From: JAUIAI01 sp963732405
Lineage (GTDB): Bacteria; Pseudomonadota; Gammaproteobacteria; Burkholderiales; Burkholderiaceae_E
Reading direction: 5' to 3'
Length of the DNA stretch: 64,000 nt
NCBI GenBank assembly: GCA_963732405.1
Contig: CAVSZG010000004.1
Coordinates: 124,001-188,000 of the forward strand
Of this stretch, positions 25,073-34,412 are shown in pieces (position 1 is the first letter of the stretch; each line of letters begins with the position of its first letter). Under the pieces are notes generated by a model that made no database searches, was not told the origin of the DNA, and saw only the letters and a program-made list of their open reading frames with translations. The translations under genes were made by a program, and so were the position numbers.

Positions 25073-26779
25073 ATGATTCTGAACCTGCGCAATTACCTGT
25101 CATTTTTACCGGGTCTCTGGAAATACCGGCAGCTTGGCTCCCTCGTGACGCTGGTGCTCGGTACGCTGGCGGCCGTGGTGATCATGCTGTTGCCCGATCG
25201 CTACGAGGGCAGCGCCCGTGCCTATGTCGATACCCAGTCGATCCTGCGCCCGCTGATGGAAGGTATGGCGGTGCAGCCCGATGTCACCCAGCAGTTGCGC
25301 ATGATGTCCCGGGCCTTGCTCAGCCGGTCCAATCTCGAGCGCATCGGCGAGAGTGCCGGCGTGTTCAAGGAGGGGGGGACGCAGGCCGAGCGCGAACAGG
25401 CGATCAATAATCTGCGCCAGAAAATTCAATTTGAGCCGGCCGGGCGGGAGAACTTCTTCACGCTCAAATACCGCGACAAATCGCCCGAGGCCGCGCTGAG
25501 CGTGGTGCGCACCACGCTCGATATTTTCGTGAACAGTGCGCGCAGCAATCAGGAGCGCGACACGCGCCAGGCGCTCGAGTTCCTGGATGAACAGATCGCC
25601 CAGTACGAGAAGCGACTCGTGGTCGCCGAAGAGGCGCTCAAAGACTTCAAGCTGCGCAATCTGGAAGTCATGCCGAATCTGCAGAGCGACTACTTCGCGC
25701 AGACCGCGGACGCTCAGCGCAGCTTGCAGACAGCCCAGCTCGAGCTGCAACAAATGCTCAACGCGCGGCGTGCCATCGAGACCCAGCTCACCGGCGTGCC
25801 CGAGAGTTTCTCGAGCGCCGATCCTCGCAACAACGGCTCGACCATGTCGGATACCACGCGCCGGCTCATCGAGGCCCAGGAGCGGCTGGGTGATTTGCGC
25901 ATGCGTTACACCGAACGTCATCCGGATGTGCAGAACACGGCCCGCATGGTGCGCGAACTCGAGGCGGCACGTGCCGCCGAGGCCAGCGCGGCGGCGCAGG
26001 CCCTGGCCTCGGGCAATGGCTCGCTGCCCGGCCAGATCCTGATTCCGAACAAGGTGTTCCAGGATCTGAAGGTGTCGCTGGCCAGCACCGATGCCCAGGT
26101 GGCGTCGTTGCGCGCACGGGTTGCCGATGCCAGCCGACGCCTGAACGAGGTGCGGCAGCTGGCCAAGACCGTGCCCGAAGTCGAGGCCGAGTACAAGCAG
26201 CTCAACCGCGACTACGAGGTCAACAAGACCAACTACGAGAAACTGGTTGCGCGGCGCGAGTCGGCGCTGTTGTCGGGCAATCTCGATGCGACCAGCGGTG
26301 CCAGCGATTTCCGGGTGGTCGATCCGCCCAAGGTGTCGACCGAGCCGGTCTGGCCGAACCGGCCGATCCTGCTGTTGCTGGCGCTGGCGGGCTCGCTCGC
26401 GGCCGGACTATTCACCTCGCTGGTCAGGGCTCAGAGCAAGCCGGCCTTCTATGACGTGTTCTCCTTGCGCAGTGCGACTGACGTGCCGGTGTTTGGTGCG
26501 GTCAGCCTGGCGCGTCGTCCGGGCGAGTCGATGGTCACCGGGCTCAGGGCCGCGAGCTTCTGGATGCTGTTGCTGGCCTATATCGGCATCTTCCTCGGGC
26601 TGGCGGCCTGGCAGTTCGCCGGTCGCAAGAAAGAGGCGGCGCCCGCCTCGCAGTTCTCATCGATGATCGAGCAGCCGGGACGAACAAACCCGCAGCAACT
26701 GCCGAGCGCCGGTGCCGCGCAGTCGGCAACGCTGGGCTCATCGCCAGTCAATTCTGAATCCGGATCCCAATCGCTATGA
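25073..26779 (+). CDS. GNVR/Wzz polysaccharide copolymerase (exosortase-A chain-length determinant)
   Basis: 568 aa. An N-terminal membrane helix (about 22-40, VTLVLGTLAAVVIML) is followed by the Wzz domain (YEGSARAYVDTQSILRPLMEGMAV). A long coiled-coil periplasmic region includes MRYTERHPDVQNTARMVRELE, then the GNVR-type segment LNRDYEVNKTNYEKLV. A Pro-rich helix (PNRPILLLLALAGSLAAGLF) and a further C-terminal helix (SFWMLLLAYIGIFLGLAAW) follow. It is expected to set EPS chain length together with the tyrosine kinase whose ATG overlaps its stop. This is one of three copolymerase-kinase pairs in the window and the best match to the exosortase-A type. Confidence 0.9.
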   Translation: MILNLRNYLSFLPGLWKYRQLGSLVTLVLGTLAAVVIMLLPDRYEGSARAYVDTQSILRPLMEGMAVQPDVTQQLRMMSRALLSRSNLERIGESAGVFKEGGTQAEREQAINNLRQKIQFEPAGRENFFTLKYRDKSPEAALSVVRTTLDIFVNSARSNQERDTRQALEFLDEQIAQYEKRLVVAEEALKDFKLRNLEVMPNLQSDYFAQTADAQRSLQTAQLELQQMLNARRAIETQLTGVPESFSSADPRNNGSTMSDTTRRLIEAQERLGDLRMRYTERHPDVQNTARMVRELEAARAAEASAAAQALASGNGSLPGQILIPNKVFQDLKVSLASTDAQVASLRARVADASRRLNEVRQLAKTVPEVEAEYKQLNRDYEVNKTNYEKLVARRESALLSGNLDATSGASDFRVVDPPKVSTEPVWPNRPILLLLALAGSLAAGLFTSLVRAQSKPAFYDVFSLRSATDVPVFGAVSLARRPGESMVTGLRAASFWMLLLAYIGIFLGLAAWQFAGRKKEAAPASQFSSMIEQPGRTNPQQLPSAGAAQSATLGSSPVNSESGSQSL

Positions 26780-28695
26780 ATCGCATCGAACAGGCAGTCG
26801 ACCGTCTGACCAGCTTGCAGGCTGGGCGCAGCGGCAGGACGCATCGCGATGCGCCGCTGCCCGACCCCCGTGATGATCTGCTCGATACCGATATCACCAC
26901 CCAGATCGCGATGCGGGCCGCACGCCAGGCAGCCGCTGATTCGGCGGCCCATGCGGCTGCCCAGGTGACGCGAGAGGCCAGAGAGCGGGCCGCATCGATC
27001 CGTCAGGACGGCAGTCTCGCGCGCACCGAAGAGGCCCGTCGGGCCGTCGAGGACGCGACTCGGTTGCGCGACCAGGCCGCCTCGGCCGCGGCTCAGGCGG
27101 CGGCTGTCGAGGCCGAACGCCGTGCCCTGGCCGAGGCGCAGCGGCAGGCCGCGCTCAAGGTTATCGCCCGGGAACAGGCGGCCCGGCAGGCGGCGGCCGA
27201 ACAGGCAGCCATCGAACAGGCGGCCATCGATCTGGCTGCCGCCGAGCAGGCCGCTGCCGAGCAGGAAGCCCAGGCCCGGGCGGCGCAGGCCAGGGCTGCT
27301 GCCGCGAAGGCCGCAGCGGCGCGGGTGGTTGCCGAACGGATGGCTCGGGAGAAGGTGGCTTCCGAACAGGCTGCTGTTGCCGAACAGGCTGCCGCAGAAC
27401 GCGCCGCGGCAGAACGGGCCGCGGCAGAACGCGCCGCGGCAGAACGCGCCGCCGAAGAACGCGCGGCCGAAGAACTGCCCCGCGCACCGGTCGAGGCGAT
27501 CGGCCCGGCCGAAGCGCTGGCGCTGGCCGAACGCGCCCGCAAGCGTCGTCAGGCGCTCGAGAGGGCGGCCCGCCAGGCGCGCGCACAGCGAGACGCCATC
27601 GATGCGCGTTATCCGGCTGAACCCGGTGATCCGATCGACCATGATCCGATGGTGGTGGGCAGTGCGAAGACCGTGCCGGGGCCGCGCCTGGTGCGTCCGT
27701 TGGCTTCCATCGGTCGTTCGGGTGCCAGTCGGCCGGTGCAACCGAACTTCAAGCTCAAGTCGCGCGACGATGCGCCATTCAACGCCGATCCGGCGCGCGA
27801 CCAATCACCGACCCGCGCAGCCCGCCTGCGTGCGGCGCTCGCCGAGAGCCCGACCGATGTGGCCCAGGACGAACGGGTTGATCCGGACTCTCAGACCGGC
27901 TCGACCATCACGAAAGAGGATGACGACACCCGGCATCAGGGATCCGACGGTGGCAAGCGCCTTCTGTCGATCGACCTGACCCAGCTCTATGCCGAAGACT
28001 ATCTCAAGCCCGAGGGCAAATCGGGTGACAAGGCCGGTGTCCTGATGGAGGAGTTCCGGCGCATCAAGCGTCCGTTGCTCGCCAACGCCTACGGCCAGGG
28101 TCTGCCCAAGGCGCTCAACGGTGAGCGCATCATGGTGACCAGCGCCCTGCCCAACGAGGGCAAGAGCTTTTGCGCGATTCATCTGGCCCTGAGCATCGCC
28201 TCCGAAGTCGACAGCTCGGTGATTCTCGTTGAAGCCGATCTGGCCAAGCCAACGATTCTTCGAAAACTCGGTCATGCTCGGCCGATGCGCGGACTGACCA
28301 ACTGGTGCGCCGATCCGCGTCTGGACGTGCGTGATCTCGTGGTGCGCACGTCGATCGATGGGCTGCGCATCCTGCCTGCCGGACGCGGCGCGCCGCAGTC
28401 GATCAATCTGCTGGCCAGCCGGGCCATGAAGAGCTTCTTCGACCGGCTGCGCGAGGCGTTTCCGAATGATCTGATCGTGGTCGATGCGCCGCCCCTGCTG
28501 CCGGCCACCGAGACCAAGGTGCTGGCCACCCTGATGGGTCAGGTCGTGGTGGTGGTGGAGGCTGGCTCGACCCCCAAGGCGGTGGTCGGTGATGCGCTCG
28601 AGATGCTCAAGGATATCGAGATCGTCGGCCTGGTTCTGAACAAATCGCTTCGACAGTCCAAGGAGGCCGGGTACGGCTATGGTTATGGTTACTGA
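26776..28695 (+). CDS. Bacterial tyrosine kinase (CpsD/Wzc-C type) with a long Ala/Glu coiled-coil extension
   Basis: 639 aa, about twice the usual length of exosortase-A tyrosine autokinases. Residues about 50-270 are an Ala/Glu/Arg/Gln-rich predicted coiled coil with AAERA repeats. The C-terminal kinase domain (about 400-639) has Walker A SALPNEGKSF (Lys near 459), Walker A' ILVEADLAKP and Walker B DLIVVDAPPLL. It ends in a tyrosine cluster (GYGYGYGY) suited to autophosphorylation. The Walker A' reads VEAD where IDAD is common. It is coupled to the copolymerase by a 4-bp overlap and should regulate polymerisation by cycles of Tyr phosphorylation. The coiled coil may bridge it to the copolymerase or oligomerise it. 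Confidence 0.88.
   Translation: MNRIEQAVDRLTSLQAGRSGRTHRDAPLPDPRDDLLDTDITTQIAMRAARQAAADSAAHAAAQVTREARERAASIRQDGSLARTEEARRAVEDATRLRDQAASAAAQAAAVEAERRALAEAQRQAALKVIAREQAARQAAAEQAAIEQAAIDLAAAEQAAAEQEAQARAAQARAAAAKAAAARVVAERMAREKVASEQAAVAEQAAAERAAAERAAAERAAAERAAEERAAEELPRAPVEAIGPAEALALAERARKRRQALERAARQARAQRDAIDARYPAEPGDPIDHDPMVVGSAKTVPGPRLVRPLASIGRSGASRPVQPNFKLKSRDDAPFNADPARDQSPTRAARLRAALAESPTDVAQDERVDPDSQTGSTITKEDDDTRHQGSDGGKRLLSIDLTQLYAEDYLKPEGKSGDKAGVLMEEFRRIKRPLLANAYGQGLPKALNGERIMVTSALPNEGKSFCAIHLALSIASEVDSSVILVEADLAKPTILRKLGHARPMRGLTNWCADPRLDVRDLVVRTSIDGLRILPAGRGAPQSINLLASRAMKSFFDRLREAFPNDLIVVDAPPLLPATETKVLATLMGQVVVVVEAGSTPKAVVGDALEMLKDIEIVGLVLNKSLRQSKEAGYGYGYGY
27391..27480 (+). repeat. 15-bp in-frame tandem repeat encoding AAERA units
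   Basis: Six consecutive 15-bp units related to GCGGCAGAACGCGCC run from 27391 to 27480. The first four differ by one or two bases and the last two drift to GCCGAAGAACGCGCG-like forms. They lie inside the coiled-coil part of the tyrosine kinase gene. Gain or loss of whole units keeps the reading frame, so copy number could vary between strains and change the coiled-coil length. Confidence 0.85.
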
Positions 28696-30398
28696 GTGGC
28701 GTGCGCTGCTCGGTGTCCTTGGATGCGTCCTGTGTGTGCAGTTGGGCAGTCAGTCGCCTGTGCTGGCGCAGAGCCGACCACCGGAAGCAACGGGCCGTGA
28801 CACGCCTGCGCAGCCGGTGCCGACCAGCCGTGATGAGTCTGCTGCGCCTGCGAATGACCAGACGCCCAGCGGCTTTCGCCGGGGCGAGCGCCCGGGGCAG
28901 GCCACCGACGACGCCGAGCCCGGACTGACCCGTATCGGCACGGGACGCACCGAGACCGGGCGACGGTCGCTGAGCATCGTGCCCGGCATCAGCCTGGGTA
29001 TTCGAGGCTCGGACAACATCGACCGGCTGCCGGCCGCGCAGCGTCACAGTGGCAGCGTGGTCGAACTGACGCCGTTTCTGGGTGTCGAAGTGCGGCGACC
29101 CGGGTCCACGCTGGATATGAGCGTGGCGGCGCGTGCCCAGCAATTTGGCAACAGCGATTTCATCGATCAGCAACTGGACGCCGATTTCTCGGCCAGGGGC
29201 GATCTGGCGATTGCGGGTGACGGGCTGCGCCTGCGCGGCGTCGGACGGGTGTTCCGGGTCGAGGAGAACAGCCTGGGCGGCGCCGGCGGCATCGGCCTGC
29301 GCGGACCGACCACCGGCAATACCCTGACGTTTCGCGAATTCGCCGTGTCGCCCTATGCGATCGGCCGACTCGGCAGCGCCACCGACTTCGAGGCTGGCGC
29401 CGAATATCAGCTCATCGATCGGGGCTTGCGCAATGACACCACCCGGGTGTTTGCCGATGTGCAGAGTGGCGGCTGGGCCGACGACCTGATCGGTATGTCC
29501 GCGCGGATGGATCTGCGCCATGTCGAATACGAGAACGACGTGCAGTACGACAATCTGTCGGGCCTGCTCGGCGCGCACCTGAATCTGTCGGGGCGGCTCA
29601 AAATCGGTCTGGGCGTGTATTTCAGTTCGATCGACTATCTGCGCAATTCCTCGGGCGAAACCAGTGGTGTCGGTCCTGCCGTGTATTGGGACTGGCGGGC
29701 CACCGAACGCACGGTGTTCCAGGGACAATATGCCAGCGCCTATTATGGCGACTCGATCGCGGTGAGACTGCGCCAGCTCTATTCGCGGCTGCTGGTTTCA
29801 GCGCTGTGGCGCAAGGATATTCAGGACGGCAACCAGTCGAGCACCTTGTTGTTCCGGCCGATCGAATCGTTCAGCGGTGGACGTCGACGCGGCGGAGTCG
29901 ATGAGCGCCTGCAGGAATTCGATGACCGGCTCGCCTTTCGCAACCTGCAACTGGATCAGGGCGCCGAGCTGTTGCTCACGCCGCTGAATACCGCATTGGT
30001 GTTCGACAATACGGTGTCGCTGACCGCCGCTTTCGCGCGTCTTCGTGATGCTGCCGTGCTTCTCGGTGTTCCAGTCCGATCGCCGTGCCGCCGTGGCTGC
30101 GTTCCGACCCGACAGTCCGGTCGAACTCACCCAGAAGGGCGTGAATCTGGTCTTCGATCAGGGCATCACGGCGCGACATTCGGCGCGCATCACGGCACAG
30201 TATGTGCGCAGTGATTTTGTCGGACGCGACATCGAGGCGACGCTCTCGGGCGTTGAACTGTCCTGGCGGTATTCGATCAGTCCGCGCGCCTTCCTGCGTT
30301 TCTCGGTGCGCCACCTGAACCAGGAGGCTTCCGGTGGCGATCTGCTCAGCTTTGTCGAGACAGGGGCAGGGATCGCCTTCACCTATGAATTCCGCTAG
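28679..30398 (+). pseudogene. Outer-membrane beta-barrel protein of exosortase-A EPS locus, frameshifted
   Basis: The gene starts at the ATG at 28679 after an AAGGAGG site, overlapping the kinase gene by 17 bp. A signal peptide (LLGVLGCVLCVQLGSQSPVLAQ) leads into alternating beta-strand sequence such as FEAGAEYQLIDRG, KIGLGVYFSSIDYL and RTVFQGQYASAYYG, as in the outer-membrane proteins of these loci. The first frame turns to basic junk after about 30035 and stops at 30214. The downstream frame (from about 30040) continues the barrel (VELTQKGVNLVFDQGI, SGVELSWRYSIS) to 30398, ending in the aromatic YEFR. A one-base excess at about 30026-30044 explains this. It is a true mutation, a sequencing error or recoding. 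Confidence 0.8.
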
Positions 30399-30410
30399 GA
30401 AAACCCGCGA

Positions 30411-32453
30411 TCAGTGTTGCCCGGCTGCGGGCAGTTCATAGAGGGTGAGTGTCGAGGGATGCATGTCATCATGATGCAGTCGGTGGCGTCCGACCCTCGC
30501 CCTTGACCCGGTCAGTGACGGCTCGCCACTTTGCAGATTCCGGGCCAGCCGCGGAAAGCTGCTGGCGGCGACATGCAGGCGCAGGCGATGGCCGGGCTCG
30601 AATCGCCAGATCAGTTCGCGGATCCGCACCGGCACGGTAACGATCTCGCCAGCGTCCAGCGCCAGCGGCCGGGCGATGTCGCGACGGCCGCTCACCGATT
30701 GCGCGCCTTCCTGGATATTGATCGATCGGCCTGCCGGATCAACATCCGTGATTCGCACCACCAGATCGGCATCCGGCACATCGGATGAGAAGTACAACTG
30801 CGCCGTGGCCGGACCGGCAAACGCCGTTGCTTGCGTGAATGGCTCGCTCGTGAAGATCAACACATCATCGCGCGACTCGACGTCGATCTGATTCACCGGT
30901 CCGGCGTTCAGTGCCAGATCGGCGGCACAGCACAGGGGGCCGCCTCGAGAGGGAACCGGATCGAGTGGATCGGCAATCCAGTCGGTAGCGCGCGCATCAT
31001 TCGATGACGCTTCCAGCACAGGACTGGGCGGTTTCACCGGTGAATCCGCCAGCGGACTCAGCCGTCCGTCACCGCGCACGGAGCGCGCCGATCGATCTGC
31101 CCGCAGTTGCCAGTGGCGCATCCGGGCCGCGTCGGGTGGCCAATGGTCGCTCGAGTGCCAGTGCTGTTGTCCAGTCAGCGCAAATGAGACCGGTGCGAGC
31201 GTTGGCGCGCTGCCGTCATCGGTCAGCCAGAAGCGGAACCAGTCGATGTACAACGATTGCCAGGCGCCAGCGCGTGCGGCCGCATCCATCGGCTGCGCAG
31301 TGTTGTCACCCGTTATGGCAGGGCGATCAGCGAGTGGCGTAATCGGCGGGGCCGTTGCTTCATGATCGCAGTGTGCGCCCGGTGCGATGATGAGACGATT
31401 GGCGCGTGCCGCGTCGGTATCGCCTATCGCCTGGCGTTGGCGCTGAGCCTCACGATGCAGGGCAATCGAACCGGACAGTGTCTGATCCTGATGCGTGTTG
31501 ATCGTCAACATCGGGATGCTCAGTGGATCACCGTCCATGACATACCCCAGCCGACGCCAGTCGGCAGTCTGATCCAACCCGGTATGAATGATGAAGCCCC
31601 ATGCGTTGTTCGTGCCATCGAGCAGGTCGGCCACCGGCAGTGACGACAGAAATGCCTGGCCATGCGCCGGTGCGACGGGCAGGGCACGTCGGAACGGTGG
31701 CCTGAGCCAGCCATGCCGGCCCAGCCATCCGATGCCACTGGCCAGTTGAAACACACCGCCTTCGAACAGCCCGAAATACTCGTGCCGATTGTCGATCGAC
31801 CCGGCGGCACCGCCGGCGCCGGCCACGATCATGGCGCGATGGGCGGGATGTCGGGCCAGTGCGAGCGTGAACTGGGTTTCGCCCAACGCCGAGCAGCCGA
31901 ACGTCCCCACACGGCCGTTGGACCAGTTTTGCGCAACGATCCAGTCGAGCATGGCCTTGGCGTCGTCACGCACACCCTGCCAGGGCAGGGGACGCACGTG
32001 CGCTTGATCGTCATAACCGCGCAGATCAACCGTCAAGACACTGAAACCGGCGCGTGCGAATTCAACGCCGGCCCGGGTCGCTTCGCCATAACGCTGACGG
32101 CCGTAAGGCAGCATCAGCAAAATCGTTCCCATGCGCGAGCCGGCTGCACGGCCGGTTCGCGGCTGATACAGCGTGGCCTGCAAGGGTGGATCGATCGGCG
32201 TCGGAATGCGGATCCTGTCATCGATCATGACACCGGCGTGAAGAGCACGCCAACGGGTGATCCACGGACGTGCGTATTCGATGATCGGTTCTCGCCAATG
32301 GTCCGTGTGGAAACCATCGGCGATCTGCGCGCCAGCCGGCGCAGATGTTACTAACGTAAGGAAGATCGACAGCACAAACCGACTAGGATCCGGAAATTGG
32401 AATGACTTGTTGGCAGGGGCACCCCAATGATGGTTAGTCGAACATTTTTCCAT
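30411..32453 (-). CDS. CocE/NonD-family (X-Pro dipeptidyl-peptidase-like) hydrolase, secreted
   Basis: About 680 aa from the ATG at 32453; the open frame extends to 32534. A signal sequence (FVLSIFLTLVTSAPAGAQ) follows a longer than usual N-region. The catalytic alpha/beta domain shows FSVLTVDLRGYDDQ, VGTFGCSALGE with the Ser nucleophile (about residue 184) and GAHCDHE as the likely His region. The C-terminal X-Pro-DAP jelly-roll domain is visible in FAGPATAQLYFSSDVPDADLVV-like sequence and FEPGHRLRLHVAASSFP. Family members cleave acyl esters or peptides. Antiparallel to its neighbours inside the EPS locus, it could remove acyl or peptidyl groups outside the cytoplasm. The barrel gene converges 12 bp away. 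Confidence 0.8.
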   Translation of the reverse strand: MEKCSTNHHWGAPANKSFQFPDPSRFVLSIFLTLVTSAPAGAQIADGFHTDHWREPIIEYARPWITRWRALHAGVMIDDRIRIPTPIDPPLQATLYQPRTGRAAGSRMGTILLMLPYGRQRYGEATRAGVEFARAGFSVLTVDLRGYDDQAHVRPLPWQGVRDDAKAMLDWIVAQNWSNGRVGTFGCSALGETQFTLALARHPAHRAMIVAGAGGAAGSIDNRHEYFGLFEGGVFQLASGIGWLGRHGWLRPPFRRALPVAPAHGQAFLSSLPVADLLDGTNNAWGFIIHTGLDQTADWRRLGYVMDGDPLSIPMLTINTHQDQTLSGSIALHREAQRQRQAIGDTDAARANRLIIAPGAHCDHEATAPPITPLADRPAITGDNTAQPMDAAARAGAWQSLYIDWFRFWLTDDGSAPTLAPVSFALTGQQHWHSSDHWPPDAARMRHWQLRADRSARSVRGDGRLSPLADSPVKPPSPVLEASSNDARATDWIADPLDPVPSRGGPLCCAADLALNAGPVNQIDVESRDDVLIFTSEPFTQATAFAGPATAQLYFSSDVPDADLVVRITDVDPAGRSINIQEGAQSVSGRRDIARPLALDAGEIVTVPVRIRELIWRFEPGHRLRLHVAASSFPRLARNLQSGEPSLTGSRARVGRHRLHHDDMHPSTLTLYELPAAGQH

Positions 32454-32660
32454 TGTGAATGAGCCACTTGCGTGTGGCGTAGCTGGCATACTTCGAGTTG
32501 TGACAATCGTCTTCGTGTATCTCGATCGTGACATAGTTCCTCATACCGAATCGGGTGGGGACGCGATGATCCCCAGTGCCTGCGTTTGCAGGCGGTTCGA
32601 ACCGTTCATTTGTCGAACGGATTTCAGTGTGCGCACTCGTCGCGCTCCTTGACCGGCCTT
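32454..32660. promoter_or_regulatory. Divergent region with three nested dyads
   Basis: 207 bp, lower in GC, between the secreted hydrolase (minus) and the second copolymerase (plus). Within 43 bp lie three adjoining symmetric elements: GCCTGC-GTTT-GCAGGC (32578-32593), a perfect 12-bp palindrome CGGTTCGAACCG (32593-32604), and CCGTTC-N7-GAACGG (32602-32620). They share bases, so only one RNA fold could form at a time, as in an attenuator, or they could be clustered operator half-sites. No T-run follows. They end 40 bp before the proposed ATG at 32661. Confidence 0.5.
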
Positions 32661-34412
32661 ATGCTCACCCGTTTCTGGCAGCATCGCTATCGCGGTCTCA
32701 TGGCTACACTGCTGATCGGCCTGGCCGGCGCGATCGTAGTGATGCTGCTGCCTGCGCGTCAGCAGGCCAGTGCGCGCGTCAAGCTGGCGATTGTGGGCGA
32801 GTCGTCTGAATCCGCTCGGGCGTCGGTGATCAAGCCGGTCGATGCGTTGCTGGTGCTCGATCACGACCGGGTGATCGCGCGCGTGCTCGAGCGGGTCGAT
32901 CCCGATATCGTCGATCCGATCGATCCCAGGCCCGTCGATCCGAAGGTTGCCTTTCGACGATACTTCATGATCAAGCCCGCCGGAGCGGCAGGCGAATTCG
33001 ACATCGCGTTCACGGCCCGCACTGCGCCGACGGCCAGCAAGGTCATGCAGACCTGGCTGCAGGCAGTAGATGAACTGCTGCCCGACCTGTCGCCCGCCCT
33101 CCCGGGTCTGGATCAACCCGTGATCACGCCAAGCCCGCCGCCCGCGCCGCTGGCACCGGGACGCAATGGCGCCCGGATGCGCGAGGCCGAGGCCCAGGTG
33201 GTCAGTACCCAGGCTCGCCTGGCTCAGGCCCGACAGGCCGTCGCCGAACTGGATGCACAAGCCGAACAGCAGGCACGCAACGAGCCAGCGGCCAGGCCGG
33301 AGTCGCCCGAGGTCGTTGCCCGACGGCTGCGCGCCGTGCAACGTGAACTCGACGACGCCATCGCCGCCAACGGCGCTGCGGAGGCCACACTGGCGGCCAC
33401 GCCTCAGACCGTGATCGAGCGCATCGAGCAGCCGCCAGCTGCGGCGCCGCCGCCCCGAGGCGTGGACCGCCGGCTGCAGGCCAAGGTGCAGGAAGCCGAG
33501 GCCGCGCTGGCTGCGCTGCGCGTCACCTATACCGACAGTCACCCCGACGTCCGGCGACAGATGGCCATCGTTGCCGAGGCGCGTGCCGAACGCGACGCCG
33601 CCGCCGGCATCCCACCCGCACCGGTGGCCAACGCACCGACCGTGAGCACTCGCGAGGTGCCCAATCCGGCCTACCGCGAGGCCCAGCGCGAGGCAGCGGT
33701 CAGCCGTCGTCGGGTCGCCACCCTGAAGGCACGGCTGAGCGAACTCGAAACGGCCGCCACCGCTACGGTGCCGGTCACACCCGCCCCGATCGATCCTGCT
33801 CGTCGTCAGGCCCTGCTGGATACCGTGACCGCGCTCGAAGGACAGCTCGCGCTGGCCAGCGCCGAGCGTGACCGCCTGTTCAGTGCGGCACCCGGTGGCA
33901 CAGCCGGTCAGGCTGAACCCACACCCGCACCGGCGCAAGCGCCGACGCCGGCCAGCGCCCGGCAACGGGTGGCCTTCGAGGTGCTGGTGCCGCCCGCGGT
34001 GCAACCGGCGGCCACCAATCCCGATCGACCGATCTGGCTCATGCGGGTCCTGGGGATCTCGCTGGCTCTGGGCGCGCTGAGCGCGCTGCTGTTGAGCATG
34101 CGACGCACCACGTATCATGACTTGCGGGATCTGGACCGGTCGACCGGCCTGCGCTCGCTGGGTGCCGTCCCGCGGTTCTCGTCGGTCGGTCGTCGGTTCG
34201 CCGGCCTGGCACGCCTGCTTGGTTATATCCTGCTGGTGCTGCTGTATGTGCTCGCCTTTCTCACGCTGATCGGCACCGTCAGCGCAGGGATACCCTGGCA
34301 GGAAATCGGCGTTGCCGATTTGCGCGCGGCGCTGGGGTCGCTGCTTCAGCAGGGATTGTCCCGGTTGGAAATGGCCACCGAGTGGCTCAGTCGTCTGGGC
34401 GGAGCGCGATGA
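32661..34412 (+). CDS. Divergent Wzz/GNVR-like copolymerase, second copy
   Basis: 583 aa from the ATG at 32661. An N-terminal membrane helix (GLMATLLIGLAGAIVVMLL) is followed by a shortened Wzz-like region, then Ala/Pro-rich coiled coil with EAALAALRVTYTDSHPDVRRQM, the counterpart of the YTERHPDV segment in the copy at 25.1 kb. Near the C-terminus, two membrane helices flank NPDRPIWLMRVLG (about 450-475) and LLGYILLVLLYVLAFLTLIG (about 520-540). Conservation with the first copy is patchy and proline linkers are extensive, so this looks like a diverged duplicate. Its stop overlaps the start of a kinase-like gene that is itself degenerate. Confidence 0.75.
   Translation: MLTRFWQHRYRGLMATLLIGLAGAIVVMLLPARQQASARVKLAIVGESSESARASVIKPVDALLVLDHDRVIARVLERVDPDIVDPIDPRPVDPKVAFRRYFMIKPAGAAGEFDIAFTARTAPTASKVMQTWLQAVDELLPDLSPALPGLDQPVITPSPPPAPLAPGRNGARMREAEAQVVSTQARLAQARQAVAELDAQAEQQARNEPAARPESPEVVARRLRAVQRELDDAIAANGAAEATLAATPQTVIERIEQPPAAAPPPRGVDRRLQAKVQEAEAALAALRVTYTDSHPDVRRQMAIVAEARAERDAAAGIPPAPVANAPTVSTREVPNPAYREAQREAAVSRRRVATLKARLSELETAATATVPVTPAPIDPARRQALLDTVTALEGQLALASAERDRLFSAAPGGTAGQAEPTPAPAQAPTPASARQRVAFEVLVPPAVQPAATNPDRPIWLMRVLGISLALGALSALLLSMRRTTYHDLRDLDRSTGLRSLGAVPRFSSVGRRFAGLARLLGYILLVLLYVLAFLTLIGTVSAGIPWQEIGVADLRAALGSLLQQGLSRLEMATEWLSRLGGAR

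Noticed and set aside
32541..34118. 525-codon minus-strand frame
   Set aside because: Shadow of the second copolymerase; Gly/Arg/His-rich with no domain.
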